Source of the DNA: Dehalococcoidales bacterium
Lineage (GTDB): Bacteria; Chloroflexota; Dehalococcoidia; Dehalococcoidales; UBA5760
Assembly: GCA_018399795.1 (NCBI GenBank)
Contig: JAGYOC010000082.1
Location: forward strand, 1 to 12,915
Length of the DNA stretch: 12,915 nucleotides
Direction of reading: 5' to 3'
Shown: positions 6,583-12,915 of the stretch, piece after piece
Layout: every line of letters begins with the position of its first letter
Numbering within the stretch: the stretch's first letter is position 1
Translations under genes and position numbers: made by a program
Notes under the pieces: generated by a model
What the model saw: only the letters and a program-made list of their open reading frames with translations
Database searches by the model: none
Told to the model about the DNA's origin: nothing

Positions 6583-7194
6583 TTGGATATATGTGGTATC
6601 GTCCTTGCCGGAGGCAAGGGCGAACGTTTAAGCGAAAATAAGGAACTGGAAATTATCGACAGTCGGACACTGATAGAACAGGTAATAACTCAAATCTGTC
6701 TGTTGGATAATGTGACGTCTGTTGTGGTGGTTTCGGAAAGAAAATATTCCCATATCGCACACTGTACGTCACTGAAAATGAGAAGAGATATATACCCCGG
6801 CAAAGGCCCACTCGGTGGTATTTATACCGGTTTGAAGGTATCGGAATCCTTCTATAATCTGGTTGTGGCCTGCGATATGCCTTTTCTGAACCAGGACCTT
6901 TTACAGTATCTGGTGGAAGAGGCTGGCACTGGTTTTGACCTGGTTGTTCCCCGGGTGGGCGACCTTATCGAACCACTTCATGCGGTTTATTCCAAAGATT
7001 GCCTGCATCATATTGACAAAATGTTTGATGAAGACGAGCTGAGCGTCCGAGGACTCTTTACGAGAGTAAGGGTCAGGTATGTTGAAGCTGAGGAGATTGA
7101 GCGCTTTGACCCCGGCCACCTCAGTTTTTTCAACGTTAATACCAGGGCAGAGCTTTTAAAGGCAAGAGAAATCGAGAAAGGGCGGAAAGGCTGA
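6583..7194 (+). CDS. mobA: Molybdenum cofactor guanylyltransferase (MobA-like)
   Basis: Nucleotidyltransferase that attaches GMP (in relatives, CMP or AMP) to molybdopterin in the cytoplasm, making the dinucleotide cofactor of many molybdenum or tungsten oxidoreductases. The 203-residue protein has the NTP-binding loop 'LAGGKGERL' (8-16) with Lys 20, 'GPLGG' (75-79), the metal-binding 'CDMPF' (97-101), and the closing motif 'NVNT' (184-187). The start must be TTG 6583: an in-frame stop lies at 6577-6579 and no other start codon lies near the N-terminal motif. There is only a weak purine-rich stretch for ribosome binding. moeA follows three bases after the stop, so the two are co-transcribed. 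A specificity other than GTP cannot be excluded. Confidence 0.92.
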   Translation: MDICGIVLAGGKGERLSENKELEIIDSRTLIEQVITQICLLDNVTSVVVVSERKYSHIAHCTSLKMRRDIYPGKGPLGGIYTGLKVSESFYNLVVACDMPFLNQDLLQYLVEEAGTGFDLVVPRVGDLIEPLHAVYSKDCLHHIDKMFDEDELSVRGLFTRVRVRYVEAEEIERFDPGHLSFFNVNTRAELLKAREIEKGRKG

Positions 7195-7197
7195 GCA

Positions 7198-8454
7198 ATG
7201 ATAAGTGTAGAAGAGGCACTGGGCAAGGTCCTCAGCTATGTAAGTGTTCTCGATGGCGAGGAAAAATCTGTACTTGAAGGAATGGGGCAGGTTCTTGCCG
7301 AGGATGTTTATGCCGATTTTGATATTCCACCGCTGGATAACTCTGCGATGGATGGCTATGCCGTTCGTTCCGAAGATACTGCGGGTGCCGGATATGACAG
7401 TCCACGGGTTCTAAGTGTCGTTGATACCGTGGCGGCGGGTACGGTTGCCGGAGCGAGTGTAGAGCCGGGCACTGCTATGAGAATAATGACCGGGGCTCCG
7501 GTGCCGGATGGCGCCGATTGTATTGTGCGGTTTGAGGATACCGATGAGAATACCAGGGAAGGGCTTTCCGGGGAAATAGGTATTCTTAAAGAGGTTAAAC
7601 CGGGCCTCGATATCAGGAAAGCAGGTGAAGACATTTCCCGCGGTGAACTGGTGGTTGCGCGTGGAGATGTAATAAGACCGCCAGAGGTTGGTGTCCTGGC
7701 TTCTCTGGGTCGTGACAGGGTCCGGGTAGTCAGGCGCCCTGTGGTCGCTATTCTTGCCACCGGGAATGAACTGGTGGAATTGGGTGGGAAACTGGACGGG
7801 GGTAAGATATATAACAGCAATAGCTACAGCCTCGCGGCGCTGGTTTCGCGCTATGGAGGTATTCCCAGGATGCTTGGCATAGCCCGTGATATTGAGGAAT
7901 CGGTTTTGGTAAACCTTCGCGGTGTCCTCGGTGCCGATCTGCTGGTGACCAGTGGGGGCGTTTCTCTTGGTGATTACGATGTGATAAAGGAAGTTCTGGC
8001 CAGTCATGGTGAGATTACCTTCTGGACGGTAAAGATGAAACCCGGGAAGCCTCTTGCCTTTGGTGTTATGGGCGGATTTGAACCTGCTCACCCGGAGAAA
8101 AAAATACCACATCTCGGTTTGCCGGGTAACCCGGTGAGCTCGATGATAACCTTTGAGCTGTTTGTTCGGCCTGCTATTATCAAGATGATGGGAAAGACCA
8201 ATCTGTCCAAGCCTTGCGTTGAAGCTATAATGGAGGATGCGGTAGTTAATACCGATGGCAGGCGTATTTACGCGCGGGTTAAAGTAGAGGAGAGAAACGG
8301 CAGGTATTTTGCCGGTTTAACCGGGCCTCAGGGTTCGGGGATTTTAAACTCTATGAAACTGGCTAATGGCCTGGCCGTTATTCCTGAAGACACCGCCGGC
8401 GTAGCGGCAGGGGATACGGTGCAGGTCATGATGCTTGATTGGGGGAGGGAATAG
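7198..8454 (+). CDS. moeA: Molybdopterin molybdenumtransferase
   Basis: MoeA inserts molybdate into adenylated molybdopterin, the last common step of cofactor synthesis. The 418 residues are full family length. The N-terminal region has 'PPLDNSAMDGYAV' (44-56) and 'RIMTGAPVPDGAD'. The central MoCF-binding domain has 'LATGNEL', 'SGGVSLGDYD' (about 252-261) and 'GLPGNPVSS'. A C-terminal beta domain follows from about residue 335. ATG 7198 has GGAAAGG upstream and starts three bases after the mobA stop. A DUF362-family gene starts three bases after its own stop. No defect seen. Together with mobA it implies that the cell makes molybdenum or tungsten enzymes, which lie outside the window. Confidence 0.97.
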   Translation: MISVEEALGKVLSYVSVLDGEEKSVLEGMGQVLAEDVYADFDIPPLDNSAMDGYAVRSEDTAGAGYDSPRVLSVVDTVAAGTVAGASVEPGTAMRIMTGAPVPDGADCIVRFEDTDENTREGLSGEIGILKEVKPGLDIRKAGEDISRGELVVARGDVIRPPEVGVLASLGRDRVRVVRRPVVAILATGNELVELGGKLDGGKIYNSNSYSLAALVSRYGGIPRMLGIARDIEESVLVNLRGVLGADLLVTSGGVSLGDYDVIKEVLASHGEITFWTVKMKPGKPLAFGVMGGFEPAHPEKKIPHLGLPGNPVSSMITFELFVRPAIIKMMGKTNLSKPCVEAIMEDAVVNTDGRRIYARVKVEERNGRYFAGLTGPQGSGILNSMKLANGLAVIPEDTAGVAAGDTVQVMMLDWGRE

Positions 8455-8457
8455 ACC

Positions 8458-9189
8458 TTGATAATCAAGGATAGTGAATTTGTTTTTGAACCACCATCGC
8501 TGATATCACGGGCAAGGCGTGTGTTGATCAAACCAAGTGCCGGCTGTTCGCTACCCTATCCCGTGACCACCAGCCGGGAAATCCTTGCGACCATGATAGA
8601 GAGCATAAGACGGATCAGCGAGGCAGATATCCTCCTGCTGGAGGGGTTGCCGGGTGGAGAATCTGTCAAGGAGGTGTATCGCGACCTTGGCTACGATTTC
8701 CCGCGGGTCGTGATGCTTGACGTCAGGGATTGTATCTGGGTGGAAGTGGATAACCCTCTGCCCAAGCCGCTGGCGGTGCCAACCTTCTGGATACCCAATG
8801 TCATACTATCCAGTGACTACCTTATCACGGTAGCTCCAATGAGGGTTGTCGGTGGCAGCGCCAGGCTGAGCCTGGTGAATCTACTTTCTCTTCTGCCCAG
8901 TGCCAAGTACGGTGGTAGCAGGGAGGAAGGTTGGCCTGATTTGTATAATCTGGGAATAGAAAGGGTACTGGCTGACCTGTATTTTACCCTGCCCTTCGAC
9001 CTTGGCATCATCGAGGCGAAACAGAAGTATGTCAGTGAGGGTGATTTGAATAAGGGCAGGATTGAGGAATACGGCAAGGTTTTTGTCGGGGACCCCTATG
9101 AGGTTGATGTGGAAGCCTCTGAATTGATGGGGCTGAAGACGGAGCATCTGGAACTGATTGAAATAGCCAGGGTTGGATTTGAGGCCTGA
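8458..9189 (+). CDS. DUF362-family protein of unknown function
   Basis: A 243-residue cytoplasmic-looking protein with no signal peptide. The N-terminal 'RVLIKPSAGCSLPYPVTTS' and 'EADILLLEGLPGGES' match the DUF362 pattern (VLIKPN..., TxxxVV..., EGxxGG). The end, 'VFVGDPYEVDVEASELMGL', matches the family's usual G-x-D-P-x-x-V-D-x-x-A-x-x-x-M-G-L. Some DUF362 proteins carry a 4Fe-4S ferredoxin domain; here only two cysteines exist (in 'GCSL' and 'RDCIW') and no CxxC, so no cluster is expected. The start is TTG 8458, with GGGGGAGGGA close upstream inside the end of moeA. Spacing and strand put it in the mobA-moeA operon. Whether it acts in cofactor metabolism is unknown; I assign no reaction. 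Confidence 0.8.
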   Translation: MIIKDSEFVFEPPSLISRARRVLIKPSAGCSLPYPVTTSREILATMIESIRRISEADILLLEGLPGGESVKEVYRDLGYDFPRVVMLDVRDCIWVEVDNPLPKPLAVPTFWIPNVILSSDYLITVAPMRVVGGSARLSLVNLLSLLPSAKYGGSREEGWPDLYNLGIERVLADLYFTLPFDLGIIEAKQKYVSEGDLNKGRIEEYGKVFVGDPYEVDVEASELMGLKTEHLELIEIARVGFEA

Positions 9190-9195
9190 ATCTGC

Positions 9196-9483
9196 CTAGT
9201 ACCGGATTTTGAAATCGTAGTAGTTACCGGTATATTCCAACCATTTGGGAGTAAGCTCGCTGACCGCTGCTGAGGGAGGGCCTGTTTTCAGCTTGCCGAT
9301 AAATTTTTCAAGCTGTTGTTTCTCCCCCTCGGCGACAACTTCAACGGCGTTATCGTCGTGCAGGTTTTGCACGTAACCGGTAAGCCCCATCTCTTTTGCA
9401 TGTCGTGCTGTAAAAGCACGATAGAATACCCCCTGAACACTACCGTATACGGTTATGTAAACTGAAGCCAAATTTCCAGACAT
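9196..9483 (-). CDS. acyP: Acylphosphatase
   Basis: Small enzyme hydrolysing acyl phosphates such as carbamoyl phosphate or 1,3-bisphosphoglycerate in the cytoplasm. The 95-residue protein has the family signature 'GSVQGVFYRAF' (14-24) and 'GLTGYVQN' (33-40), including the catalytic Arg 22 and Asn 40, then 'AVEVVAEGE'. Length is normal. ATG 9483 has no clear Shine-Dalgarno (CCTCCGC lies upstream rather than GGAGG). It ends six bases from the stop of the convergent DUF362 gene. On its own strand it comes after rnc and the 47-residue basic protein gene, perhaps as one transcript. Confidence 0.94.
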   Translation of the reverse strand: MSGNLASVYITVYGSVQGVFYRAFTARHAKEMGLTGYVQNLHDDNAVEVVAEGEKQQLEKFIGKLKTGPPSAAVSELTPKWLEYTGNYYDFKIRY

Positions 9484-9573
9484 TGATAGTATTTAAAGCG
9501 GAGGATCCTGAGAAACTAACGGCGGATGAATTTGACTGCGCTGCCCGGATACCGGCAATTGCAGCTGGCTCGC

Positions 9574-9717
9574 CTATTCCCTGGAATCTTCCTTCTTCCT
9601 CTTTTTAACGATTTCCACTGCTGTTGAAGGTGGCATCACTGCTCCCTCAGCGACTGATTTTTTGGAATCCTTCCTGGCCTTTTTGGGTTCCCGGTGGCGG
9701 TAATCTCGCTTTCCCAC
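9574..9717 (-). CDS. Small, very basic protein (47 residues), unrecognised
   Basis: Short reading frame from GTG 9717 to TAG 9574, between rnc and acyP on their strand. It begins (M)GKRDYRHREPKKARKDSKK, continues through a short neutral, Pro/Ala-containing middle ('AVMPPSTAVEIV') and ends 'KKRKKEDSRE'. About a third of residues are Lys or Arg. There is no cysteine, no hydrophobic helix and no signal peptide, so it probably is disordered and binds nucleic acid or ribosomes. A GGGGTGA precedes the GTG by about five bases, a fair ribosome binding site. The position just after rnc, whose product processes RNA, fits an RNA-related role, but that is inference. The strong charge pattern and ribosome binding site make chance unlikely for its length. 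I have no family name for it. Confidence 0.62.
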   Translation of the reverse strand: MGKRDYRHREPKKARKDSKKSVAEGAVMPPSTAVEIVKKRKKEDSRE

Positions 9718-9802
9718 AACGTCACCCCGTTAAGAATATTATTCATCTGGGTATACCGGATATTCTGAAGTTTAGCAAAGAGATGCTTAACTGTAAAGAA
9801 AA

Positions 9803-10525
9803 TTATTGCCGGTTCATATCCTGGCTGGAGGTTGATGAATTTATTAGTCTGTAGAGGGCGAAGCGCGCTGCCTCCATCTCTGCCAGCTTTTTGCTTTTAC
9901 CGGTGCCGGTGCCCAGAGTATTACTGCCGATTCTTACCTCAACGGTGAAGCTCGGCTTGTGATCCGGGCCGGATGCGTTGATGATGTGGTACGTGGGTGA
10001 CCGGCTTTCCCTGGACTGTAAGTACTCCTGCAAGCGTGACTTGTAATTGATTGCTGTCTTATGTTCCAGGGCCTTTTCTATCTCGGATTGAAACAGGTTT
10101 AGAGTGCAATCCTTTGCTGCCTGGTATCCCTGGTCAATGAAGATAGCGCCGATTACCGATTCCATAGCACCGGCCAGGTTTGCCGGCCTGTTTCTTCCTC
10201 CGTTTGCCTCCTCGCCTTTACCCATATAAAGGTATTTACCAAGGTCAATGGATTCGGCGACTCCTGCCAGCGTGGTACCGCATACGATAGAACCGCGGAG
10301 CCTGGTCAATTCACCTTCACTGGCCTCAGGTTCCCGCCGGTACAGTTCTTCGGCGATTACTATTCCCAGAACTGCATCTCCGAGAAATTCCATCCTCTCG
10401 TTTGAATGCTTTGCCGGTACGGGATTTTCATTTAGGAAGGAGCTATGTATAAGTGCCTGCTCAATCAGGCTCCTGTCGTTGAATGAAGTACCGAGTGTAT
10501 TTTCGAGCAGTAAAATATGGGTCAT
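9803..10525 (-). CDS. rnc: Ribonuclease III
   Basis: Double-strand-specific endoribonuclease that processes rRNA precursors and other structured RNA. The 240-residue protein has the catalytic domain (about 1-150) with the signature 'NERMEFLGDAVLG' (42-54; acids E43, E46, D50) and 'SEGELTRLR' (E70), then a double-stranded RNA-binding domain (about 160-228; 'NYKSRLQEYLQ', 'GTGKSKKLAEMEAARFAL'). At the position of the metal-binding Asp 114 of the E. coli enzyme ('ADTVEA') this protein has 'AGAMES', i.e. Gly 119; the essential Glu (E. coli 117) is kept as Glu 122. ATG 10525 follows AAGGAGGGG, a very strong ribosome binding site. It has its own promoter. The small basic protein and acyP follow downstream. 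Confidence 0.95.
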   Translation of the reverse strand: MTHILLLENTLGTSFNDRSLIEQALIHSSFLNENPVPAKHSNERMEFLGDAVLGIVIAEELYRREPEASEGELTRLRGSIVCGTTLAGVAESIDLGKYLYMGKGEEANGGRNRPANLAGAMESVIGAIFIDQGYQAAKDCTLNLFQSEIEKALEHKTAINYKSRLQEYLQSRESRSPTYHIINASGPDHKPSFTVEVRIGSNTLGTGTGKSKKLAEMEAARFALYRLINSSTSSQDMNRQ

Positions 10526-10560
10526 ATGTCACCCCTCCTTTTTGGAAATCAGGCAAGTTA

Positions 10561-10589
10561 AGAATATTGATAAATTAATGTTATGTCAA
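10561..10589 (-). promoter_or_regulatory. Promoter of rnc
   Basis: Minus-strand TTGACA (10589-10584), a 17-bp spacer and TATTCT (10566-10561), about 35 bp before the rnc start. A perfect -35 and exact spacing support it; the -10 matches four of six bases. Confidence 0.65.
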
Positions 10590-10639
10590 ATAGACAGCAT
10601 AGCAGCCTATAACCGTTATGATAAAGGCGAGCCTGCTTC

Positions 10640-10762
10640 TCAGAAAAAGAAGAATAGATAGAATGCGTAAAATCCGTAAAGGAAATATAGCTTCGGGTTG
10701 TGAAATTTTACTCCGAGAAGGCCCAAAAACCCCAGGTAACCCAGATAGCCAAGATTGTCCAT
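10640..10762 (-). CDS. Small aromatic membrane protein (40 residues), unrecognised
   Basis: Short frame from ATG 10762 to TGA 10640 on the rnc strand. The product begins MDNLGYLGYLGFLGLLG, has a central polar turn 'VKFHNPK', and ends in a second hydrophobic run 'LYFLYGFYAFYLFFFF'. That is two short membrane segments of mainly Gly/Leu, then Phe/Tyr, and little else. The repeated G-(Y/F)-L unit resembles small membrane proteins with 'GYLGFLGLLG' starts that I recall from DUF3796-like entries; the link is tentative. AGAGG lies ten bases upstream of the ATG; a TTG 18 bases upstream in frame is an alternative start. It ends 114 bp before the rnc start, and the rnc promoter lies between. Such composition can arise from a biased frame by chance, so expression is not certain. 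Confidence 0.55.
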   Translation of the reverse strand: MDNLGYLGYLGFLGLLGVKFHNPKLYFLYGFYAFYLFFFF

Positions 10763-10861
10763 TGCCTGCTGACCTCTCAACGGTGCGGTCGATATTACTG
10801 TTTTACGTGAATAAATGGCCTTTGGTGTAAACAGTCGATACTCACTGGAGAATAAATAGCT

Positions 10862-10891
10862 TTGACTAAATTGCGCCTCAGCGTTTATAAT
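10862..10891 (+). promoter_or_regulatory. Promoter of tRNA-Gln
   Basis: TTGACT (10862-10867), an 18-bp spacer and a perfect TATAAT (10886-10891). It lies 10 bp before the mature tRNA 5' end. Confidence 0.8.
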
Positions 10892-10901
10892 CTTGGTGCG
10901 C

Positions 10902-10975
10902 TGGGGAATAGTCTAGTGGTAGGACAGCGGACTCTGGATCCGTAGGCGAAGGTTCGAATCCTTCTTCCCCAGCCA
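10902..10975 (+). tRNA. tRNA-Gln (anticodon CTG)
   Basis: Acceptor TGGGGAA pairs with TTCCCCA, giving the U1-A72 pair common in glutamine tRNAs. The anticodon stem GCGGA/TCCGT encloses loop CTCTGGA with anticodon CTG. The T arm is GAAGG-TTCGAAT-CCTTC, and the discriminator G is followed by an encoded CCA. Length is 74 nt. It ends ten bases from the stop of the convergent rpe gene, and no clear terminator is seen after it. Confidence 0.97.
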
Positions 10976-10985
10976 GTTCTCTTTA

Positions 10986-11666
10986 TTATGTAACCTGGCT
11001 GATACTGTTACGTATTTGTTCCAGTGATTCCCTGACTCCACTCCGTGTATTGAATACTGCTGCCCCGGCGACCAGAACTCTGGCTCCTGCCTGAACCGCT
11101 TTTGGTGCAGTGTCTTTATTGATGCCCCCATCTACTTCCAGCTCGGTATTCAACCCTTTCCGGTCGATTTCGGCACGCAGCCGGCTTATTTTGTCCAGCA
11201 TCCCCATGATAAATTTCTGGCCGCCGAAACCGGGGTTTACCGTCATTATAAGGGCCAGGTCAAGCTCGGGAAGAATTTCCTTAAGCGTATCCAGTGGTGT
11301 GGCCGGATTGAGGGATACTCCTGCCCTGATGCCCAATTCTTTGATATTTTGTACTACCCGGTGGACGTGAGAACATGCCTCGATGTGAACTGTGATTATG
11401 TCTGCTCCGGCATCGGCAAAGGACTTTATTTGACGCTCCGGGGATTCGATCATAAGGTGTACGTCCAGGGGAAGATCGGTCCAGGGGCGGATGGCTGCCA
11501 CTACGGGAGCTCCGATGGTGAGATTGGGCACAAAGTGACCATCCATAACGTCGACATGTATATAGTCGGAACCGGCCCGGCTGGCCTCGGCTACCTGCTC
11601 ACCGAGCCTGCCGAAATCGGCGGAGAGTATGGATGGTGCGAGTTTTATTCCTGTTCTGTCGCTCAA
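10986..11666 (-). CDS. rpe: Ribulose-phosphate 3-epimerase
   Basis: Interconverts D-ribulose 5-phosphate and D-xylulose 5-phosphate in the non-oxidative pentose phosphate pathway. The 226-residue TIM barrel has 'APSILSADF' (10-18), 'HVDVMDGHFVPN' (37-48; His 37 and Asp 39 as metal ligands), 'DVHLMIE' (67-73, His 69), 'MTVNPGFGGQKF' and 'EVDGGI', which holds the second catalytic Asp. The start is TTG 11666, two bases after the argH stop, giving the usual distance to APSILSADF; a GGAG lies somewhat far upstream inside argH. Translation may be coupled to argH. It ends ten bases from the end of tRNA-Gln on the other strand. Confidence 0.97.
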   Translation of the reverse strand: MSDRTGIKLAPSILSADFGRLGEQVAEASRAGSDYIHVDVMDGHFVPNLTIGAPVVAAIRPWTDLPLDVHLMIESPERQIKSFADAGADIITVHIEACSHVHRVVQNIKELGIRAGVSLNPATPLDTLKEILPELDLALIMTVNPGFGGQKFIMGMLDKISRLRAEIDRKGLNTELEVDGGINKDTAPKAVQAGARVLVAGAAVFNTRSGVRESLEQIRNSISQVT

Positions 11667-11668
11667 TG

Positions 11669-12915
11669 CTACTGCTGCTCCAACGACTGCTTGGCTCTGG
11701 ATAGGGCATTTTTCACCCGGTCAGGGGCAGTACCGCCGGTGGCATTTCTTGCCTGTAGAGAAGATTCAATATTGATGGAAAGGACATCGTCTTCAAAAAG
11801 TGGTGAAAATTTCCTGTATTCCTCAATATCGATTTCATCCAGGGAAAGCCCTTTCTCCTCGATATGGCTGATGAGGCTGGCTACTATGCCGTGGGCGCTG
11901 CGAAAAGGTTCCCCTTTATTGGCAAGGTAGTCAGCCAGGTCTGTGGCCAGTATATATCCCCTTTTCAGCGAACGCTCGATGTTTTCTCTGTTTATGGACG
12001 TGGTTTTGATCATATCGGAAATGATATCGAGGGTGCTTATTGTCGTATCAACGATATCAAAGAGGTTTTCCTTATCCTCCTGGAGGTCCCTGTTATAGGA
12101 AAGCGGCAGTGCTTTCATTGTTACCAGCATAGCGGTCAGGCCGCCGTAAACCCTTCCAGTCTTTCCCCTTGCCAGCTCGGCGATATCCGGGTTCTTCTTC
12201 TGGGGCATAATACTTGAACCCGTGGCATAGGCATCATCGATTTCGATGAAACCGAACTCCTGTGAAGACCATATAATGAACTCTTCTGCCAGACGTGAGA
12301 GGTGCATCATGCACAGGCTGGCCGCGGATTCATAGTCCAGGATGAAGTCGCGGTCGGATACGGCGTCAATGCTGTTCTGGCTTATCCTGCCGAAACCCAG
12401 CTCTTTTGCCAGGAATTCGCGGTCAATATCATAGCTGACGCCGGCAAGAGCTCCGCTTCCCAGTGGCATAACGTCTGCTCTTTTCAGGCAATCATGAAAA
12501 CGTTCTATGTCTCTCTCCAACATCTCAAAATAAGCCAGAAGGTGATGAGCTAGGAGCACTGGCTGTGCTGGCTGCAGGTGGGTATATCCCGGTATGACAA
12601 CCTTCAGGTTGTTCTCTGCCATTTCGAGTAGTGCCCGTTGCAGTCCTTTCAGGCTGTTCACGGTTTCCAGGGCTGCCTCCTTGACAAATAACCGCATATC
12701 CAGAGCTATCTGGTCGTTTCTGGATCGTGCAGTGTGAAGCTTTTCTCCTGCAGTACCGATCAGTTCAGTCAGGCGTACTTCGATATTCATGTGGATATCT
12801 TCGAGTTCGCTTCTGGGCTTTAAAATTCCCTGTTCTATCTCCCTGCGGATAGCCTCAAGCCCCTCGATTATGGCTGAAGCGTCACTTTCCGGGATGATAT
12901 TTTGTTTGGCCAGCA
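11669..12915 (-). CDS. argH: Argininosuccinate lyase, 5' end beyond the window
   Basis: Last enzyme of arginine synthesis, splitting argininosuccinate into arginine and fumarate. The frame is open to the window end: 414 residues are visible, and roughly the first 45-50 of the usual 455-470 are missing. Visible motifs are 'EDIHMNIE', 'GEKLHTARSRNDQ' and 'YTHLQPAQP'. The fumarase/aspartase-superfamily signature 'GSSIMPQKKNPD' carries the catalytic serine loop. An internal ATG at 12790 (MNIEVRL) is not the true start, because clear argH sequence ('IIEGLEAIRREIEQG') precedes it. rpe follows two bases downstream. No defect in the visible part. Confidence 0.97.
   Translation of the reverse strand, partial: LAKQNIIPESDASAIIEGLEAIRREIEQGILKPRSELEDIHMNIEVRLTELIGTAGEKLHTARSRNDQIALDMRLFVKEAALETVNSLKGLQRALLEMAENNLKVVIPGYTHLQPAQPVLLAHHLLAYFEMLERDIERFHDCLKRADVMPLGSGALAGVSYDIDREFLAKELGFGRISQNSIDAVSDRDFILDYESAASLCMMHLSRLAEEFIIWSSQEFGFIEIDDAYATGSSIMPQKKNPDIAELARGKTGRVYGGLTAMLVTMKALPLSYNRDLQEDKENLFDIVDTTISTLDIISDMIKTTSINRENIERSLKRGYILATDLADYLANKGEPFRSAHGIVASLISHIEEKGLSLDEIDIEEYRKFSPLFEDDVLSINIESSLQARNATGGTAPDRVKNALSRAKQSLEQQ

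Noticed and set aside
9624..9854. 76-residue plus-strand frame between acyP and rnc
   Set aside because: It overlaps the end of rnc and the better-supported basic protein frame on the minus strand; composition looks random.
10618..10830. 70-residue plus-strand frame in the gap before tRNA-Gln
   Set aside because: No ribosome binding site and a product without pattern. The minus-strand 40-residue membrane frame in the same place is more protein-like.

Overview
This window looks like part of a bacterial chromosome of intermediate GC, carrying mostly housekeeping genes. My best guess is the Chloroflexota, possibly Dehalococcoidia or a relative. That rests on gene content and protein style (a short BldC-like helix-turn-helix protein, a LuxR-type regulator with an altered receiver, IPT/Ig-like surface proteins, many TTG and GTG starts, tRNAs with encoded CCA). 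No database was searched, so the assignment is inference. I see no insertion sequence, prophage, CRISPR array or toxin-antitoxin pair.

Left part (1-4790), all minus strand: a type II secretion/type IV pilus assembly ATPase cut by the window start; upstream of it a LuxR/NarL-type regulator whose receiver lacks the usual phospho-accepting aspartate; a 62-residue excisionase/BldC-like DNA-binding protein; a mostly non-coding stretch of about 360 bp with a likely terminator; and a large exported, membrane-anchored protein with four Ig/IPT-like repeats and a fibronectin-III-like domain, with its own promoter.

Centre (4990-9190): tRNA-Asp on the minus strand stands back to back with the plus-strand operon rpsF-ssb-rpsR, which ends at a clear intrinsic terminator. 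A separate plus-strand operon follows: mobA, moeA and a DUF362-family gene. The first two make the molybdenum cofactor; the third is of unknown function.

Right part (9190-12915): on the minus strand, rnc (RNase III), a 47-residue very basic small protein and an acylphosphatase lie in a row. A 40-residue aromatic membrane protein lies upstream of rnc. tRNA-Gln(CTG) is on the plus strand with a near-consensus promoter. argH (cut by the window end) and rpe form a tight minus-strand pair.

The points most worth a second look are the two small genes at 9574-9717 and 10640-10762, the receiver without its aspartate, the RNase III with glycine at a metal-ligand position, the acidic insert inside the fibronectin-like domain, and the DUF362 gene attached to the molybdenum cofactor operon. 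I found no convincing evidence for an entirely new multi-gene system.
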